Positions 53,319 to 62,330 are shown, counted from the first letter of the stretch. The stretch is 64,000 nt of DNA from Anderseniella sp039978075 (GCA_039978075.1 JBDWCA010000004.1:274778-338777), one strand, 5' to 3'. Notes: generated by a model from the sequence alone, not told the origin. Made by a program: numbers and translations.

Positions 53319-53950
53319 TGCGCTGTATCCTCAAGATGAGGCGCCACGGCTTGCCAGATAGAATCTGCAATCTGGTCGATCGGACCTGATGCATCGATCA
53401 GGCTGCATCGGGCAGGAAACTTCCCGGCAATAGCCAGATATCCGTTTCGCAACCGGTTGTGAAACTCCAGGCCTTTGCGTTCAAAGCGATCATCTCCACC
53501 ACGCTGACGTGCTCTTTCCAGGCCGATGCGGGGATCAAGATCGAACACCAGGGTGAGATCGGGTTGATTGTCGCCGACGATTTTACGATCCAGTTGCTCG
53601 ATCAGTTCACTGTCACCATTACCGGCATAACCCTGATAGGCCCGTGTTGAGTCGGAGAAACGATCGCAAATGACGATTGCGCCGTTTTCCAGTGCGGGGA
53701 TGATGGTTTCGCGCAAATGGCTTTCACGCGCTGCGTAATTGAGCAGAATTTCCGCCGTAGCACTCCACCGGCCGGTGTCGCCGCTGACCAGCAGTTGCCG
53801 TATTGCATCCGCGTCCGGTGATCCGCCCGGCTCTCGTGTTTCAACTACCCGGTTACCGGACTGGCGCAGCCTGTCTGCGAGCAACGCTGTCTGCGTACTC
53901 TTACCAGTGCCCTCACCGCCTTCAAATGTAATGAATAACGCCCGTGTCAT
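53315..53950 (-). CDS. tmk: Thymidylate kinase
   Basis: The 211-residue enzyme phosphorylates dTMP to dTDP. The N-terminal P-loop is FEGGEGTGKST (about residues 8-18). The substrate-binding ETREPGGSPDADAIR (DR-type motif) and the LID-region text ARQRGGDDRFERKGLEFHNRLRNGY are present. It lies 12 bases after the D-Ala-D-Ala carboxypeptidase gene and overlaps holB by four bases, the usual tmk-holB pair. Confidence 0.96.
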   Translation of the reverse strand: MTRALFITFEGGEGTGKSTQTALLADRLRQSGNRVVETREPGGSPDADAIRQLLVSGDTGRWSATAEILLNYAARESHLRETIIPALENGAIVICDRFSDSTRAYQGYAGNGDSELIEQLDRKIVGDNQPDLTLVFDLDPRIGLERARQRGGDDRFERKGLEFHNRLRNGYLAIAGKFPARCSLIDASGPIDQIADSIWQAVAPHLEDTAQ

Positions 53951-53962
53951 GTGGGCTTTCTA

Positions 53963-55156
53963 TCAACCACCGAGTGCCATGAAAAGCGCTGAATCAAGCG
54001 CCTTCTTCCATATGCTGTCGGTGGCGGGGACGCTATTTTTGGTGTGCACGGGCGCCTTGTACACGAGTTTGCCATCGCTGAGGATCCGCACTACACCGAT
54101 TGCAGTGCCTGCCTTGATTGGTGCCTTCAATGGGCCGGAGTAGACGAGTTGCACCTCGGCCGTCGCCTGTTCCTCTTCTGACAGCAAAGTCAGAATGTCT
54201 TTTTTTGTAACCAGTTTGACGGAAGGATCCTCACCACCCCAGACCCGGGCCTGGCCTACGGTGTCACCTGCCGAGAACAACCTGACTGGACGAAATTTCC
54301 TGAATCCGAAATCAAGCAATTTTTCGGTTTCCTGGGCGCGGTCACGTCGGGACTTCATGCCGCCAACGACGACGATCAATCGCCTGCCTTCACGCACGGC
54401 AGACCCTATCATGCCATAGCCGGAATCCCTTATATAGCCGGTCTTTACGCCATCGGCTCCGCGATATTTGCCCAGCAGCGGATTGCGGTTCTGCTGCTTG
54501 ATGTTGTTCCAGGTGAATTCGCGTATGCCATAGTACTTGTAGTACTGCGGAAACACTTCGATGATGTAGCGGGTCAGGCTGGCCAGTTCGCGCATGGTGG
54601 TCAGATGACCTTCTGCCGGCAACCCTGTGGCGTTCTTGAAGGTGGATTTCGGCAAGCCAAGCTCGCGTGCGCGCCTGGTCATGTCATCGGCGAATCCGTC
54701 TTCGGTTCCACCAATGCCTTGCGCAAGTGTGATAGCGGCATCGTTGCCGGAGTGTACGACGACGCCTTTGATCAAATCTTCCAATGCAACTTTCGATCCC
54801 ACTTCGGCATACATTGTGGAACTTCGAGACGGTGCCCCTCCCCTGCGCCAGGCATCTTCGGAGATGGTGAATTCATCGGTGAGCTTGAGCCGCCCCTGTT
54901 TGAGCCGTTCAAATACCATGATCATGGTCATGACTTTGCTCATGCTGGCCGGCGGCACCAACTCATCGGCATTTTTTTCAAACAGCACCTTGCCGGACCG
55001 ACTGTCCATGACAATTGCATAGTCGGCTATGGTCTCGAATTCCTGGGCTGCGGCTGTTTTCCACGACATGCCAGCCAGTAACGCAATGACAATTATCGCG
55101 TATGCCGTGAAATGCCTGGCCTGGGCGTTGGTATTGTACCTTGCTGTTTCTAGCAT
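53963..55156 (-). CDS. D-alanyl-D-alanine carboxypeptidase (PBP5/DacC family)
   Basis: The 397-residue penicillin-binding protein trims the terminal D-Ala from peptidoglycan stem peptides. A signal peptide spans about residues 1-37 (cleavage near TAAAQE). Catalytic motifs are SxxK at Ser71 (ASMSKV), SGN (VHSGNDAA) and KTG (GVKTGYI), followed by the PBP5 C-terminal domain. The tail has a short amphipathic end (KALDSALFMALGG) as in membrane-anchored DacC-type enzymes. It is the second gene of the rlpA-led cluster. Confidence 0.95.
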   Translation of the reverse strand: MLETARYNTNAQARHFTAYAIIVIALLAGMSWKTAAAQEFETIADYAIVMDSRSGKVLFEKNADELVPPASMSKVMTMIMVFERLKQGRLKLTDEFTISEDAWRRGGAPSRSSTMYAEVGSKVALEDLIKGVVVHSGNDAAITLAQGIGGTEDGFADDMTRRARELGLPKSTFKNATGLPAEGHLTTMRELASLTRYIIEVFPQYYKYYGIREFTWNNIKQQNRNPLLGKYRGADGVKTGYIRDSGYGMIGSAVREGRRLIVVVGGMKSRRDRAQETEKLLDFGFRKFRPVRLFSAGDTVGQARVWGGEDPSVKLVTKKDILTLLSEEEQATAEVQLVYSGPLKAPIKAGTAIGVVRILSDGKLVYKAPVHTKNSVPATDSIWKKALDSALFMALGG

Positions 55157-55248
55157 GGCGACCGCCGTGATTTGGAGTTAATGGATTCCCCTACACACTA
55201 CGCATCTGAACGCATGCAATCAACAGGTCCGCCTGAACTGGAAATCAA

Positions 55249-56202
55249 TCAGTTGAGGTTTGAATTCACAACAGCGTCATGATGCCCGCGCGCACGGACC
55301 TGCTCCAACGCTGACTGCGCGCTTGCATGATTGTCCAGCGGCCCGACACGCACCCGGTATAGTGGACCAAACGAACCATTGGCTGGCTTGATCTGGACTG
55401 AGCCCAGATCGGCCAGGGCTTCCTTGGTACGCTGCGCGTTTCCGGGGTCGGAGAATGCGGCTACCTGGATGTAATATCCTTCCGCGCCGGTGTTTGCAGC
55501 CGCTGCTGCTCTTGCGGGTCTGTATGACGGCTGGGTCTCACCATAACGGCCATCACGCAGGTTGGCACTGGCGATCATGTCATTCAATGGCGTGCGGCGT
55601 TTGAGTTCCTGGTTCATGGCGGCGAGATGGCCATAGGTCGGATCTTTAAGGGGTGCGGGGCCGATATACTGCACATGAGCTTTCGTCTTGCCCCTGCCCC
55701 GGAAGCCAAGCAGGTCTGCGGAGCGTTTTGACATGTCAATGATACGGTCGTTCACGAACGGTCCGCGGTCATTGACCCGCACAATGACTTCACGTCCATT
55801 TTCCAGATTTGTGACCTTGGCATAACTTGGCAATTGCATGGTGGTGTGGGCTGCGGTGAGTTGCTCCATGTCGAACCACTCACCATTCGACGTCATGCGC
55901 CTGTTGAATTTCGGACCGTACCAGGAAGCCACGCCCGTCTTGCTGTAGTTTGGTTCGTGTTTCGGATGGAACCATATGTCGGCAACCTGATATGATTTGC
56001 CGACATGACGCCTGCCGCCACCTTTGGGCATGGGACCTTTCGCGTCGTCCCATATGGGTGAACCGACGCCGGCAAACGGATCCTTCTTGCCGGATCCGGA
56101 ACATCCCGCGAGCACGATGGCAACAGCGCACAACACCCCTGCCCCAATAAAGTAATATCCGCTGCTCCTGCGAGTTGGCAGCCGCAAATTCTGTTCTGTC
56201 AT
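55249..56202 (-). CDS. rlpA: RlpA-like septal ring lipoprotein with SPOR domain
   Basis: The 317-residue outer-membrane lipoprotein has a lipobox at LAGC (about residue 34). A double-psi beta-barrel domain of the RlpA lytic transglycosylase type follows (GVASWYGPKFNRRMTSNGEWFD, then VIVRVNDRGPFVNDRIIDMSKRSADLLGF). A C-terminal SPOR domain (YYIQVAAFSDPGNAQRTKEAL to the end) binds denuded peptidoglycan. It leads the envelope/replication operon. It is divergent from the PrpD-family gene. Confidence 0.95.
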   Translation of the reverse strand: MTEQNLRLPTRRSSGYYFIGAGVLCAVAIVLAGCSGSGKKDPFAGVGSPIWDDAKGPMPKGGGRRHVGKSYQVADIWFHPKHEPNYSKTGVASWYGPKFNRRMTSNGEWFDMEQLTAAHTTMQLPSYAKVTNLENGREVIVRVNDRGPFVNDRIIDMSKRSADLLGFRGRGKTKAHVQYIGPAPLKDPTYGHLAAMNQELKRRTPLNDMIASANLRDGRYGETQPSYRPARAAAAANTGAEGYYIQVAAFSDPGNAQRTKEALADLGSVQIKPANGSFGPLYRVRVGPLDNHASAQSALEQVRARGHHDAVVNSNLN

Positions 56203-56394
56203 GATCGCAGTGTTCCCAGGTTAAACGCCGGACGCCGGCCTGCAATCCCCTAACGGGTTTGCTAAATGTTTAACGAGTTTGCGCCAATGACGGTAAAGAC
56301 GAGGTTCAGGAACACGGTTAATAAATGCTTGACGAGACCGGTCGTCTCAGCTTGCCGCTTTCCTGCTGAAGCCAGTCAATCTATAGTCGGCTTC

Positions 56395-57744
56395 ATGAAT
56401 CAGATGCCTTCTCCAGTTGAGCTGAGCTCATCACTGAGTACACAGCTAAGTGCGGCAATCCTGGCACGTCCCGTCTCGGATCATGACTTGCAGGCTGCCG
56501 CTTTGTTCACTCTAGATGCCGTCGCCAACATTGTTGCGGGTCGGAACTCCGTGCCGGGACGCAAACTTCTCGCGTGGCAGAAGTCGATGTCGGAAAGCGC
56601 AGGATCCGCAGTCGACAAGGCGCGATTGTCGTTTCTGTACGGTAGTTTGTGCCACATCCTTGAGGTTGATGATTTGCATCGCGCCTCCGTGGTGCATCCC
56701 GGTTGTGTCGTGGTTCCTGCAGTGTTCGCGATGGCTACCGGTTTAAACGGAAAAATGGCGTTATCAGCCATCGTGCGCGGCTTTGAAGCCTGCTGCCGGG
56801 TTGGGATGAGTGTCGGTCCGGAACATTACCGGATCTGGCATAACACTGCGACGTGCGGTCCGTTTGGCTCCGCCATGGCAGTTGCCAGTCTGTTGGATCT
56901 TGATGAGACGGCATGCGTGAATGCGCTTGGCAATGCCGGGTCCCAATCCTCGGGGTTGTGGCAATTTCTCGACACTGGTGCTGAAACCAAGCATCTGCAT
57001 GCTGGACGTGGTGCTGAGGCAGGCCTTGTTGCAGCAACCCTGGCTGAACACGGGTTTACCGGCGCACCGAAAATTCTTGAAGGTGAACGGGGGTTTTACA
57101 AGGCAACCTGCCCCAAGCCAGATGAAACCCTGTTGTTGCCGGGCGCGGGCGATCAATGGCAATTGCATGAAACGTCAATCAAGCCATGGCCGTCATGCCG
57201 GCACACTCACCCGGCTATTGAGTGCGGCTTGGCTCTTCACCGGCAGTTGCCGAGGGGAATGAAAATCCGGTCTGTCAGAATTTTCGCCTATCAGGCAGCA
57301 TTGGATCTGTGTAACCGGGTCACGGTTGAAACGGCTTATGCGGGCAAGTTTTCCCTGCAACATTGTGTTGCAACCGCGTTGATCAGGGGCGTTGTTGTCT
57401 TCGACAATTTCGAAGCTGAAGCCCGGGCTGAAGCGGATGATCTTCGAACCCGCACTTCAGTGTCGGCCGTCGAACCGTTTCAGTCGGCCTATCCCCGTCA
57501 CTGGGGGAGCCGGGTAGAAGTCGAATTGGAAGTCGGATCCGTGTTTTCGCATGAAGTGGCCGATGCACGCGGTGACCCGGAACTGCCTCTGACGCATCAA
57601 GACATGGTGGCAAAGGCACGGGGCCTGCTGGCGCATGGCCGGCACCCGGCACCTGATGATCTTATTGATCAGATACTGGCCATGCCTCAGTCGGGAGAGG
57701 TGCCGGATCTGTCAGGTCTGATCTCGGATCCGGTACCTGACTAA
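56395..57744 (+). CDS. MmgE/PrpD family protein
   Basis: The ~449-residue protein belongs to the MmgE/PrpD family (2-methylcitrate dehydratase and cis-aconitate decarboxylase relatives): AAALFTLDAVANIVAG, LSFLYGSLCHILEVDDLHRASVVHPGCVVVPAVFA, the NTATCGPFGSAMAVASLL segment and KPWPSCRHTHPAIE. The reading frame is open to 56266, but the ATG at 56395 is preferred, since the 43 residues before it do not resemble the family and include a basic stretch. Substrate unknown. No methylcitrate-cycle genes lie near. Confidence 0.88.
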   Translation: MNQMPSPVELSSSLSTQLSAAILARPVSDHDLQAAALFTLDAVANIVAGRNSVPGRKLLAWQKSMSESAGSAVDKARLSFLYGSLCHILEVDDLHRASVVHPGCVVVPAVFAMATGLNGKMALSAIVRGFEACCRVGMSVGPEHYRIWHNTATCGPFGSAMAVASLLDLDETACVNALGNAGSQSSGLWQFLDTGAETKHLHAGRGAEAGLVAATLAEHGFTGAPKILEGERGFYKATCPKPDETLLLPGAGDQWQLHETSIKPWPSCRHTHPAIECGLALHRQLPRGMKIRSVRIFAYQAALDLCNRVTVETAYAGKFSLQHCVATALIRGVVVFDNFEAEARAEADDLRTRTSVSAVEPFQSAYPRHWGSRVEVELEVGSVFSHEVADARGDPELPLTHQDMVAKARGLLAHGRHPAPDDLIDQILAMPQSGEVPDLSGLISDPVPD

Positions 57745-57787
57745 AGGTGACCGTCAATAAACAAGCCTCAGGCGTGCCGTAACCGAT

Positions 57788-58708
57788 CTAGTCTGTCGAA
57801 GATCCACCAAGGATCTGGGTTTCCGCCGGTTGGTTGCTTACATCCGGATCAGGTGTTTCCTCAACTGCAGGTGCTGTATCTGATGCATTATTCGGTGTGT
57901 TTGTCGTTTCCTGTTCGGCAGGTTCGGCTGTTGCGGCAACTTCGAGAACGGCTCTGAGCCGGACCATGTTGCTGGCTCCATGGATGTTTCCGGCAGCGGC
58001 AGAGCGCTGATAGAGTTGGAGCGCTTTGGCTGTGTCTTGCACTGTTCCCCAGCCCATTTCATACATGCCGCCCAGATTGTTCTGGCCCCAGGAATTGCCG
58101 GACTTCGAGGTATCGTTGAACAACCGAAAAGCGGTCTGCAAGTCGCGGTCAACACCTTTGCCCTGCAGATACATCAGTCCCAGATTGTTTTTCGACGCAA
58201 CATGACCAAGATCGGCTGCCTTCTCATAATAACCGATGGCCTTGATTTCCGCCTTTTTGACGCCTTTGCCGTAGTGGTACGCGTCGGCGGCCCAATATGC
58301 AGCTTCAGCGTGCCCCTTGTCGGCGGCACTGGCATACAGGGTGACTGCATTTTTTTTGTTGGATTTCAGCCCCTTAGCGCCTTTGCGTAACAGGTTTGCC
58401 AACAGGAACTGGGCTTCCGCATTTCCTTTTTCCGACGCTTTGGTCAGCCATCGTGCCGCATCCACCGGTCGTATCGGCGTATCGTTGTCGCCAGACAGGT
58501 AATCTTTGGCCAGCGAAATCTGAATGTCGATATCGCCTTCGCCGGCAATTTTGAGTTTTTCTTTAAATGTCGGCGGTGAATCGACAGCATCCTGAGGCGC
58601 TTCAATAACAGGGTCATTGTCAATCGTTTGCGCCCATGACGCTGCAGGCAAAAGACCCGACAGGACCACTGCACCTGCTGCAATTGCGAATTTCGTGGTT
58701 ACTTTCAT
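57788..58708 (-). CDS. Sel1-repeat secreted protein
   Basis: The 306-residue protein has a signal peptide (about 1-27, ending LPAASWAQ). At least four Sel1-type TPR repeats span about 75-240, for example AEAQFLLANLLRKGAKG, AEAAYWAADAYHYGKGV and ASKNNLGLMYLQGKGVDRD, followed by an acidic, Thr/Asn-rich tail. Sel1 proteins are scaffolds for protein complexes. The start at 58708 (second of two adjacent ATGs) is placed five bases after GGAG; longer starts add only non-secretory residues. Confidence 0.85.
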   Translation of the reverse strand: MKVTTKFAIAAGAVVLSGLLPAASWAQTIDNDPVIEAPQDAVDSPPTFKEKLKIAGEGDIDIQISLAKDYLSGDNDTPIRPVDAARWLTKASEKGNAEAQFLLANLLRKGAKGLKSNKKNAVTLYASAADKGHAEAAYWAADAYHYGKGVKKAEIKAIGYYEKAADLGHVASKNNLGLMYLQGKGVDRDLQTAFRLFNDTSKSGNSWGQNNLGGMYEMGWGTVQDTAKALQLYQRSAAAGNIHGASNMVRLRAVLEVAATAEPAEQETTNTPNNASDTAPAVEETPDPDVSNQPAETQILGGSSTD

Positions 58709-58804
58709 CATTCTCCCCAAAGGCATCCCTACCGAAGTCGCCTTAATACATGCCAGCCTCAAGCTTGGCCAGCCCTGCAGTTGCCCGACCTGCCGGGCAG
58801 GCGG

Positions 58805-59233
58805 CTACTGGATCCGGGTCCAGGTTTGTGACCCGCACAGGAAAACGGCGAAACAACCTTCAACTTCCATGGTCGTACGCTGTGGCTTCAGGTAGAGGTC
58901 ATAAACTTTGCCGTCTTCGGCATTATACACCAACCCTTTGAGTTGGGAGTCATCATCGGGCTGCAAGCCGCTGATAATCGTCATTCCAAGAATTGGCCTG
59001 TTTCTTTGAGAGGCATCCGGATTGTTGACGTCTGTCTTGGGTTGACCGTTTTCGTTGTTGGGTTCCTTGAGCCAGACAACCCGGCCGCATAGGGATCCAC
59101 CGCAGTCTGCAATCTGAATATTCGACTTTCCGTCCTCATCAGCCCATATTCCCAACGCACGCTGCGCAGGTTGGGCAACCGCAACCTGAACGCATGATGC
59201 GAACAATATCAGACCGAACCATATCTTTTTCAT
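58805..59233 (-). CDS. DUF2147 domain protein (secreted)
   Basis: This 142-residue protein has an N-terminal signal peptide (MKKIWFGLILFASCVQVAVAQ) and the DUF2147 domain: GIWADEDGKSNIQIADCGGSLCGRVVWL, GMTIISGL, and the conserved ending LYLKPQRTTMEVEGCFAVFLCGSQTWTRI. Four cysteines could form two disulfides in the periplasm. Function is unknown. Confidence 0.9.
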   Translation of the reverse strand: MKKIWFGLILFASCVQVAVAQPAQRALGIWADEDGKSNIQIADCGGSLCGRVVWLKEPNNENGQPKTDVNNPDASQRNRPILGMTIISGLQPDDDSQLKGLVYNAEDGKVYDLYLKPQRTTMEVEGCFAVFLCGSQTWTRIQ

Positions 59234-59434
59234 AGTCTTAACCAGCGCCGCTTCTGAAACTTAACGATCAGTCCCCTACGATTGATCTGTGGCCACAGTA
59301 GGACAAGTGTGATGAACGGATTATGAAAACAACCGTTGGCTGGCCTAAAATCACGCAATGGTCTTGCACACCGGCACGTGGCCGATTAAACCCTTCTCCT
59401 GACATTGGACTTTATCCATCCATTATCTCATTGC

Positions 59435-59522
59435 GGAGGGGTGGCAGAGTGGTCGAATGCGGCGGTCTTGAAAACCGTTGGGCTTCACGGTCCCGGGGGT
59501 TCGAATCCCTCCCCCTCCGCCA
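59435..59522 (+). tRNA. tRNA-Ser (anticodon TGA)
   Basis: The 88-base gene folds as a class II tRNA. The acceptor arms GGAGGGG and CCCCTCC pair, with discriminator G at 59519 and an encoded CCA at 59520-59522. The D-arm begins TGGCAGAGTGG. The anticodon stem GCGGT/ACCGT encloses the loop CTTGAAA, with TGA at 59469-59471 reading TCA serine codons. A variable arm lies between 59479 and 59495, and the T-loop is TTCGAAT. It is a common integration site type; the accessory genes follow to its right. Confidence 0.97.
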
Positions 59523-60052
59523 GCTATTTCTGATAAGCAATTGTTTAAAACAACTATTTAGCAAACAGTTATATTTCATACCACATTCAGTATTCAGGCT
59601 TGCGCCACATACTCGTTGGCCGAGTCCAACCCGGTTGTTCTGGCTTCGCCAAAAATGCACATCAAAATCCACCATTGGCATTTGCTGTAGATTAACGGCG
59701 TGACGCACGGTGCGCCTTCTCATAGTGGCGGTACGAATAGCCAAGGCTGCCACAACGCATCTGTTCCTTATCACTGCCACTGACACAAAGATGCTGCGAT
59801 ATCCAGGATTCCAATACAAGTACCAGGCGAAAGCAGTCAGTTGCCTGGTGTTGTTGCTGGCCACTTTCCAGAAGCCTCGCAGCTCTATGAGAGTTATTGC
59901 GACAGATACCCCAAAGACAACATTACTCTTCGTCAACGGACGCGCGTGTTGAGAGAGCAGGTTGAGGGGTAACTTCCACGCCAAGGTCAAAACCAGTCAG
60001 ATCATTGAATTAGTACAGTAAACTGATTAAAGCTATCCAATCAGCGGAACGA
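59523..60052. other. 530-base gap after tRNA-Ser
   Basis: Apart from the relict frame listed at 59691-59972 no intact gene is seen here. The sequence is AT-richer just after the tRNA (59523-59590). No repeat of the tRNA 3' end (an attR copy) was noticed further right in the window. Confidence 0.5.
59691..59972 (+). pseudogene. Relict reading frame with HSGGT/GCH/YHCH motif, interrupted by TGA
   Basis: Between tRNA-Ser and the sulfotransferase gene one frame reads HSGGT-x3-GCH-x5-YHCH (59721-59780), ending in TGA at 59781-59783. It then continues in the same frame without interruption to TAA at 59970-59972, with coherent coding-like text (…QLYESYCDRYPKDNITLRQ…). No signal peptide or start codon with a ribosome site precedes it, and the frame is closed by TAG at 59688-59690. 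The motif resembles small secreted Cys/His (YHYH-like) proteins with GCH…YHCH. It is most likely a decayed gene fragment. Confidence 0.35.
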
Positions 60053-60736
60053 GTGGAAAGGCTTTCCAAACTGATGCGTGTTCTGTTTTCGAAGGGGATT
60101 GCTGCGATTTCAAAGCCGAGGTGCGGTTCCACCAGTTTGAGGCGTATGCTGAATCCGTTCATGGACCCGGGCGCAGGCGATATCTCGGTGGACATTGATG
60201 ATGAGAATCCACCGTTTCATCCCCATATAACTGCTCCTTATCTTCAGGAGATTCTCAGTGAGCGGGGGCCTGATGTGCATCTTGAGTATTTCGTGTCTGT
60301 TCGGCACCCGTTGAGGATGTTGGAGTCCTACTATAAGTTTTTTGTGCCAGATGAGAACTCCCGCTACTTCTACTCGCCCGATTACACAGGTCGTCGGTAT
60401 GGCATGAGCTTCGAAGAGTGGGTTCTCAAAGGTCGGGTAGAACTCGCGCCCGATTGGGAACGTCTGGCCCCGGAGTACATCACCGCAACCGACCTGACGC
60501 CGCTCAGCCTAGAAGCATTCGCCATGTGCAAGGACGGCAGTTGGGCCACGGACCACGTCTTCCGGATCGAGGAGATGGACAAGATTCGAGAATGGTTGAG
60601 CGAGAAGCTGGGCAGCGAGGTCGAGGGTAAGCATGTGAACCGTTCGGAGGACATGGAAACGCCGCCTCTTGGTTCTGAGGCACTTTCAAAAGTGCGAACT
60701 ATGTTCCCGCATGAAAGTGAAATCTACGGTGTCTGA
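60053..60736 (+). CDS. Sulfotransferase family protein
   Basis: The 227-residue protein has the PAPS-binding motifs of small bacterial sulfotransferases: a 5'-phosphosulfate loop near residues 20-30 (SKPRCGSTSLRRML) and the 3'-phosphate region YFVSVRHPLRMLESYYKF with Arg84, Arg88 and Ser92. The start is GTG at 60053, or ATG at 60074 seven codons later; both keep the motifs. The acceptor is unknown (surface polysaccharide or lipid are typical). It lies in the accessory stretch after tRNA-Ser. Confidence 0.8.
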   Translation: MERLSKLMRVLFSKGIAAISKPRCGSTSLRRMLNPFMDPGAGDISVDIDDENPPFHPHITAPYLQEILSERGPDVHLEYFVSVRHPLRMLESYYKFFVPDENSRYFYSPDYTGRRYGMSFEEWVLKGRVELAPDWERLAPEYITATDLTPLSLEAFAMCKDGSWATDHVFRIEEMDKIREWLSEKLGSEVEGKHVNRSEDMETPPLGSEALSKVRTMFPHESEIYGV

Positions 60737-60910
60737 CATTCAGGTCAACAACAGCGCGCGACACGTGCAGGCGGATTTGCGCGGCACTGTAGAGGAATTG
60801 CCGTGGTTTGAATTTGCAGCGGCAATCCCCTGTTAGGACGGGGCCTTAGTGTCGTATGTAACCTTCGTTGCAGAGTTTTGATCCCGGCATAACCTGGGAA
60901 GGCAAAAGGC

Positions 60911-61189
60911 TTGGCCAGCATAGATCTCAATAAAATAATGCCATTCATTGTGTTCTGGATAGTGTGGCTTGTGGCGGTGAAAGAACTTCACAGTCATTTT
61001 CGGCATGGTTTCATGACCGAGTATCTACGCCGTGGTTCAGAGGTTGATGATGACGAACCGGGAACGCGACCGACAACGGTTGCAGAACATCCGATCAGTT
61101 ATCGCCTGTTGTTTGTGCTCTACGCATCAACGGCCATTTTTGTGCCGGTTGTGACAGCGTTTCTATTGTACAAAAAGTGGACAGGTTGA
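60911..61189 (+). CDS. Small membrane protein, unknown
   Basis: The frame encodes 92 residues from a TTG at 60911 or about 83 from an ATG at 60938. It has two hydrophobic segments (about residues 8-24 and 68-87) joined by a charged central loop (HSHFRHGFMTEYLRRGSEVDDDEPGTRP). It was not recognised. A strong hairpin follows its stop. The two-segment pattern and clean flanks make a real gene plausible. Confidence 0.6.
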   Translation: MASIDLNKIMPFIVFWIVWLVAVKELHSHFRHGFMTEYLRRGSEVDDDEPGTRPTTVAEHPISYRLLFVLYASTAIFVPVVTAFLLYKKWTG

Positions 61190-61208
61190 GCGCCAGATTT
61201 TCTGGCGC
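61190..61208. terminator. Bidirectional terminator hairpin
   Basis: GCGCCAGA-TTT-TCTGGCGC forms a perfect 8-bp stem with a three-base loop directly behind the stop of the small membrane protein gene and 16 bases before the convergent arginine kinase stop. No T-tract follows on either strand, so strength is uncertain. Confidence 0.7.
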
Positions 61209-61223
61209 ACTCCGCCTGCATCA

Positions 61224-62330
61224 TCAGGCTGCGCTGTCTTCTTCCTGTTTCAGCAACGAAATTCCCTTGTAGAGTGCTGCAATGATCTCCGCTTCGGTGA
61301 TGCAGAACCTTGCCGACGGTGAAATATCCACCGTACCATCAGCGCCAATCGGGGTGTGTTCTCCCCCGGCGCCGCGCACTGAGAGACCAATAGGTTTCGC
61401 AATCTGTTTTGCGCGTTTGTCTGTCCCGTCTGAAGTCAGGTTTGGCAATTGAATATGCACCGACGCGCGCATTCCCGTTCCAAGATTCGTTGGGCAGGAC
61501 GTCACAACACCGTAATCACCTGACATCGCAAATTCGAGCCCTTCAATGCCTGCGACGACGTCAAGCGCGGCTTTCAGCCTGCCGAATACACGGTTGAGGA
61601 TCGTGCCGCGCTCCATGCACATGATGCGCAGATGATCTTCCTCACCCACCCAGATGATGAAGCCGCGATCTGCTGAAACATAACATCCGCGCCCATACGG
61701 CCAATCGGAGGCGATCCCGGCAGCGGTCAGATAGGTATCGTTGCTCATGTCCTTGAACATGATGTGGTCATCGACAAGCGTCTGGTAATCAGCCGCACCA
61801 ATTTTGTTGGGGCTTCCAGGGGTCAAAGAATGATAGGCACCACCATAATCGGGATCGGCAATGAGTTTGCCGAATGCTCCCATCATCCGGGTTTCAAGCA
61901 AGACACGATCGTCGCGTGTCATGCTGCCCGGCAGGGGAAATTCAGCCAGGTTGCGCCCGACACGCACGCGCATCGACAGTGCCGGCAGGCCAATAGCAGC
62001 AAGGTCGAGAACGCCGCCTTCCGGTAGCTCTTCCACCCCTTCAAGAGACCAGTTGTTTTCGTGTTGTGCGTCCTCGGGGACTTTGTGATAGGCAGCCAGG
62101 GCTTTGGCGAAAAATGGACGGAAATCGTCATAGTCGCTTGGCTGGCAGGCGTAACACCCCATCTCGCTCGTCGGGTTTTCAATTCCTGAGTTGAGGCAGG
62201 CCATCAACCGGCTCTGGCTATCTGAATCAAGTGTTTCGAAATAGACTGGGTCGAAACTCTGCAATGCTATGTTGGCGGGGTTTTCGGGCTTGAGCTTGGC
62301 AATCAGTTCAATTTTGTCGTCAAACGGCAT
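61224..62330 (-). CDS. Arginine kinase (ATP:guanido phosphotransferase)
   Basis: The 368-residue phosphagen kinase buffers ATP by reversibly phosphorylating a guanidino substrate. It has the N-terminal specificity-loop region (MGCYACQPSDYDDFRPFFAKALAAYH), ATP-site arginines in SMRVRVGRN (Ser119, Arg121, Arg123), the catalytic region EEDHLR (Glu231, Arg235), the family signature CPTNLGTGMRAS with Cys279 and Arg288, and VRGAGGEHT (Arg319, Glu324). All residues matching the known catalytic set of animal arginine kinase are kept. The ATG at 62330 is preferred, with GGAG at a normal distance; an ATG at 62357 is also in frame. Bacterial members are rare. Arginine is the likely substrate from the EHT and N-terminal pattern, by inference. 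Confidence 0.92.
   Translation of the reverse strand: MPFDDKIELIAKLKPENPANIALQSFDPVYFETLDSDSQSRLMACLNSGIENPTSEMGCYACQPSDYDDFRPFFAKALAAYHKVPEDAQHENNWSLEGVEELPEGGVLDLAAIGLPALSMRVRVGRNLAEFPLPGSMTRDDRVLLETRMMGAFGKLIADPDYGGAYHSLTPGSPNKIGAADYQTLVDDHIMFKDMSNDTYLTAAGIASDWPYGRGCYVSADRGFIIWVGEEDHLRIMCMERGTILNRVFGRLKAALDVVAGIEGLEFAMSGDYGVVTSCPTNLGTGMRASVHIQLPNLTSDGTDKRAKQIAKPIGLSVRGAGGEHTPIGADGTVDISPSARFCITEAEIIAALYKGISLLKQEEDSAA

Noticed and set aside
59435..59522. Attachment-site duplication of tRNA-Ser
   Set aside because: No second copy of the tRNA 3' end was noticed to the right within the window and no integrase gene is present.
59412..59990. 192-codon minus-strand open frame across tRNA-Ser
   Set aside because: Its C-terminal text (RRGRDSNPRDREAQRFSRPPHSTTLPPLR-like) is the antisense translation of a tRNA-Ser gene, a well-known source of false proteins.
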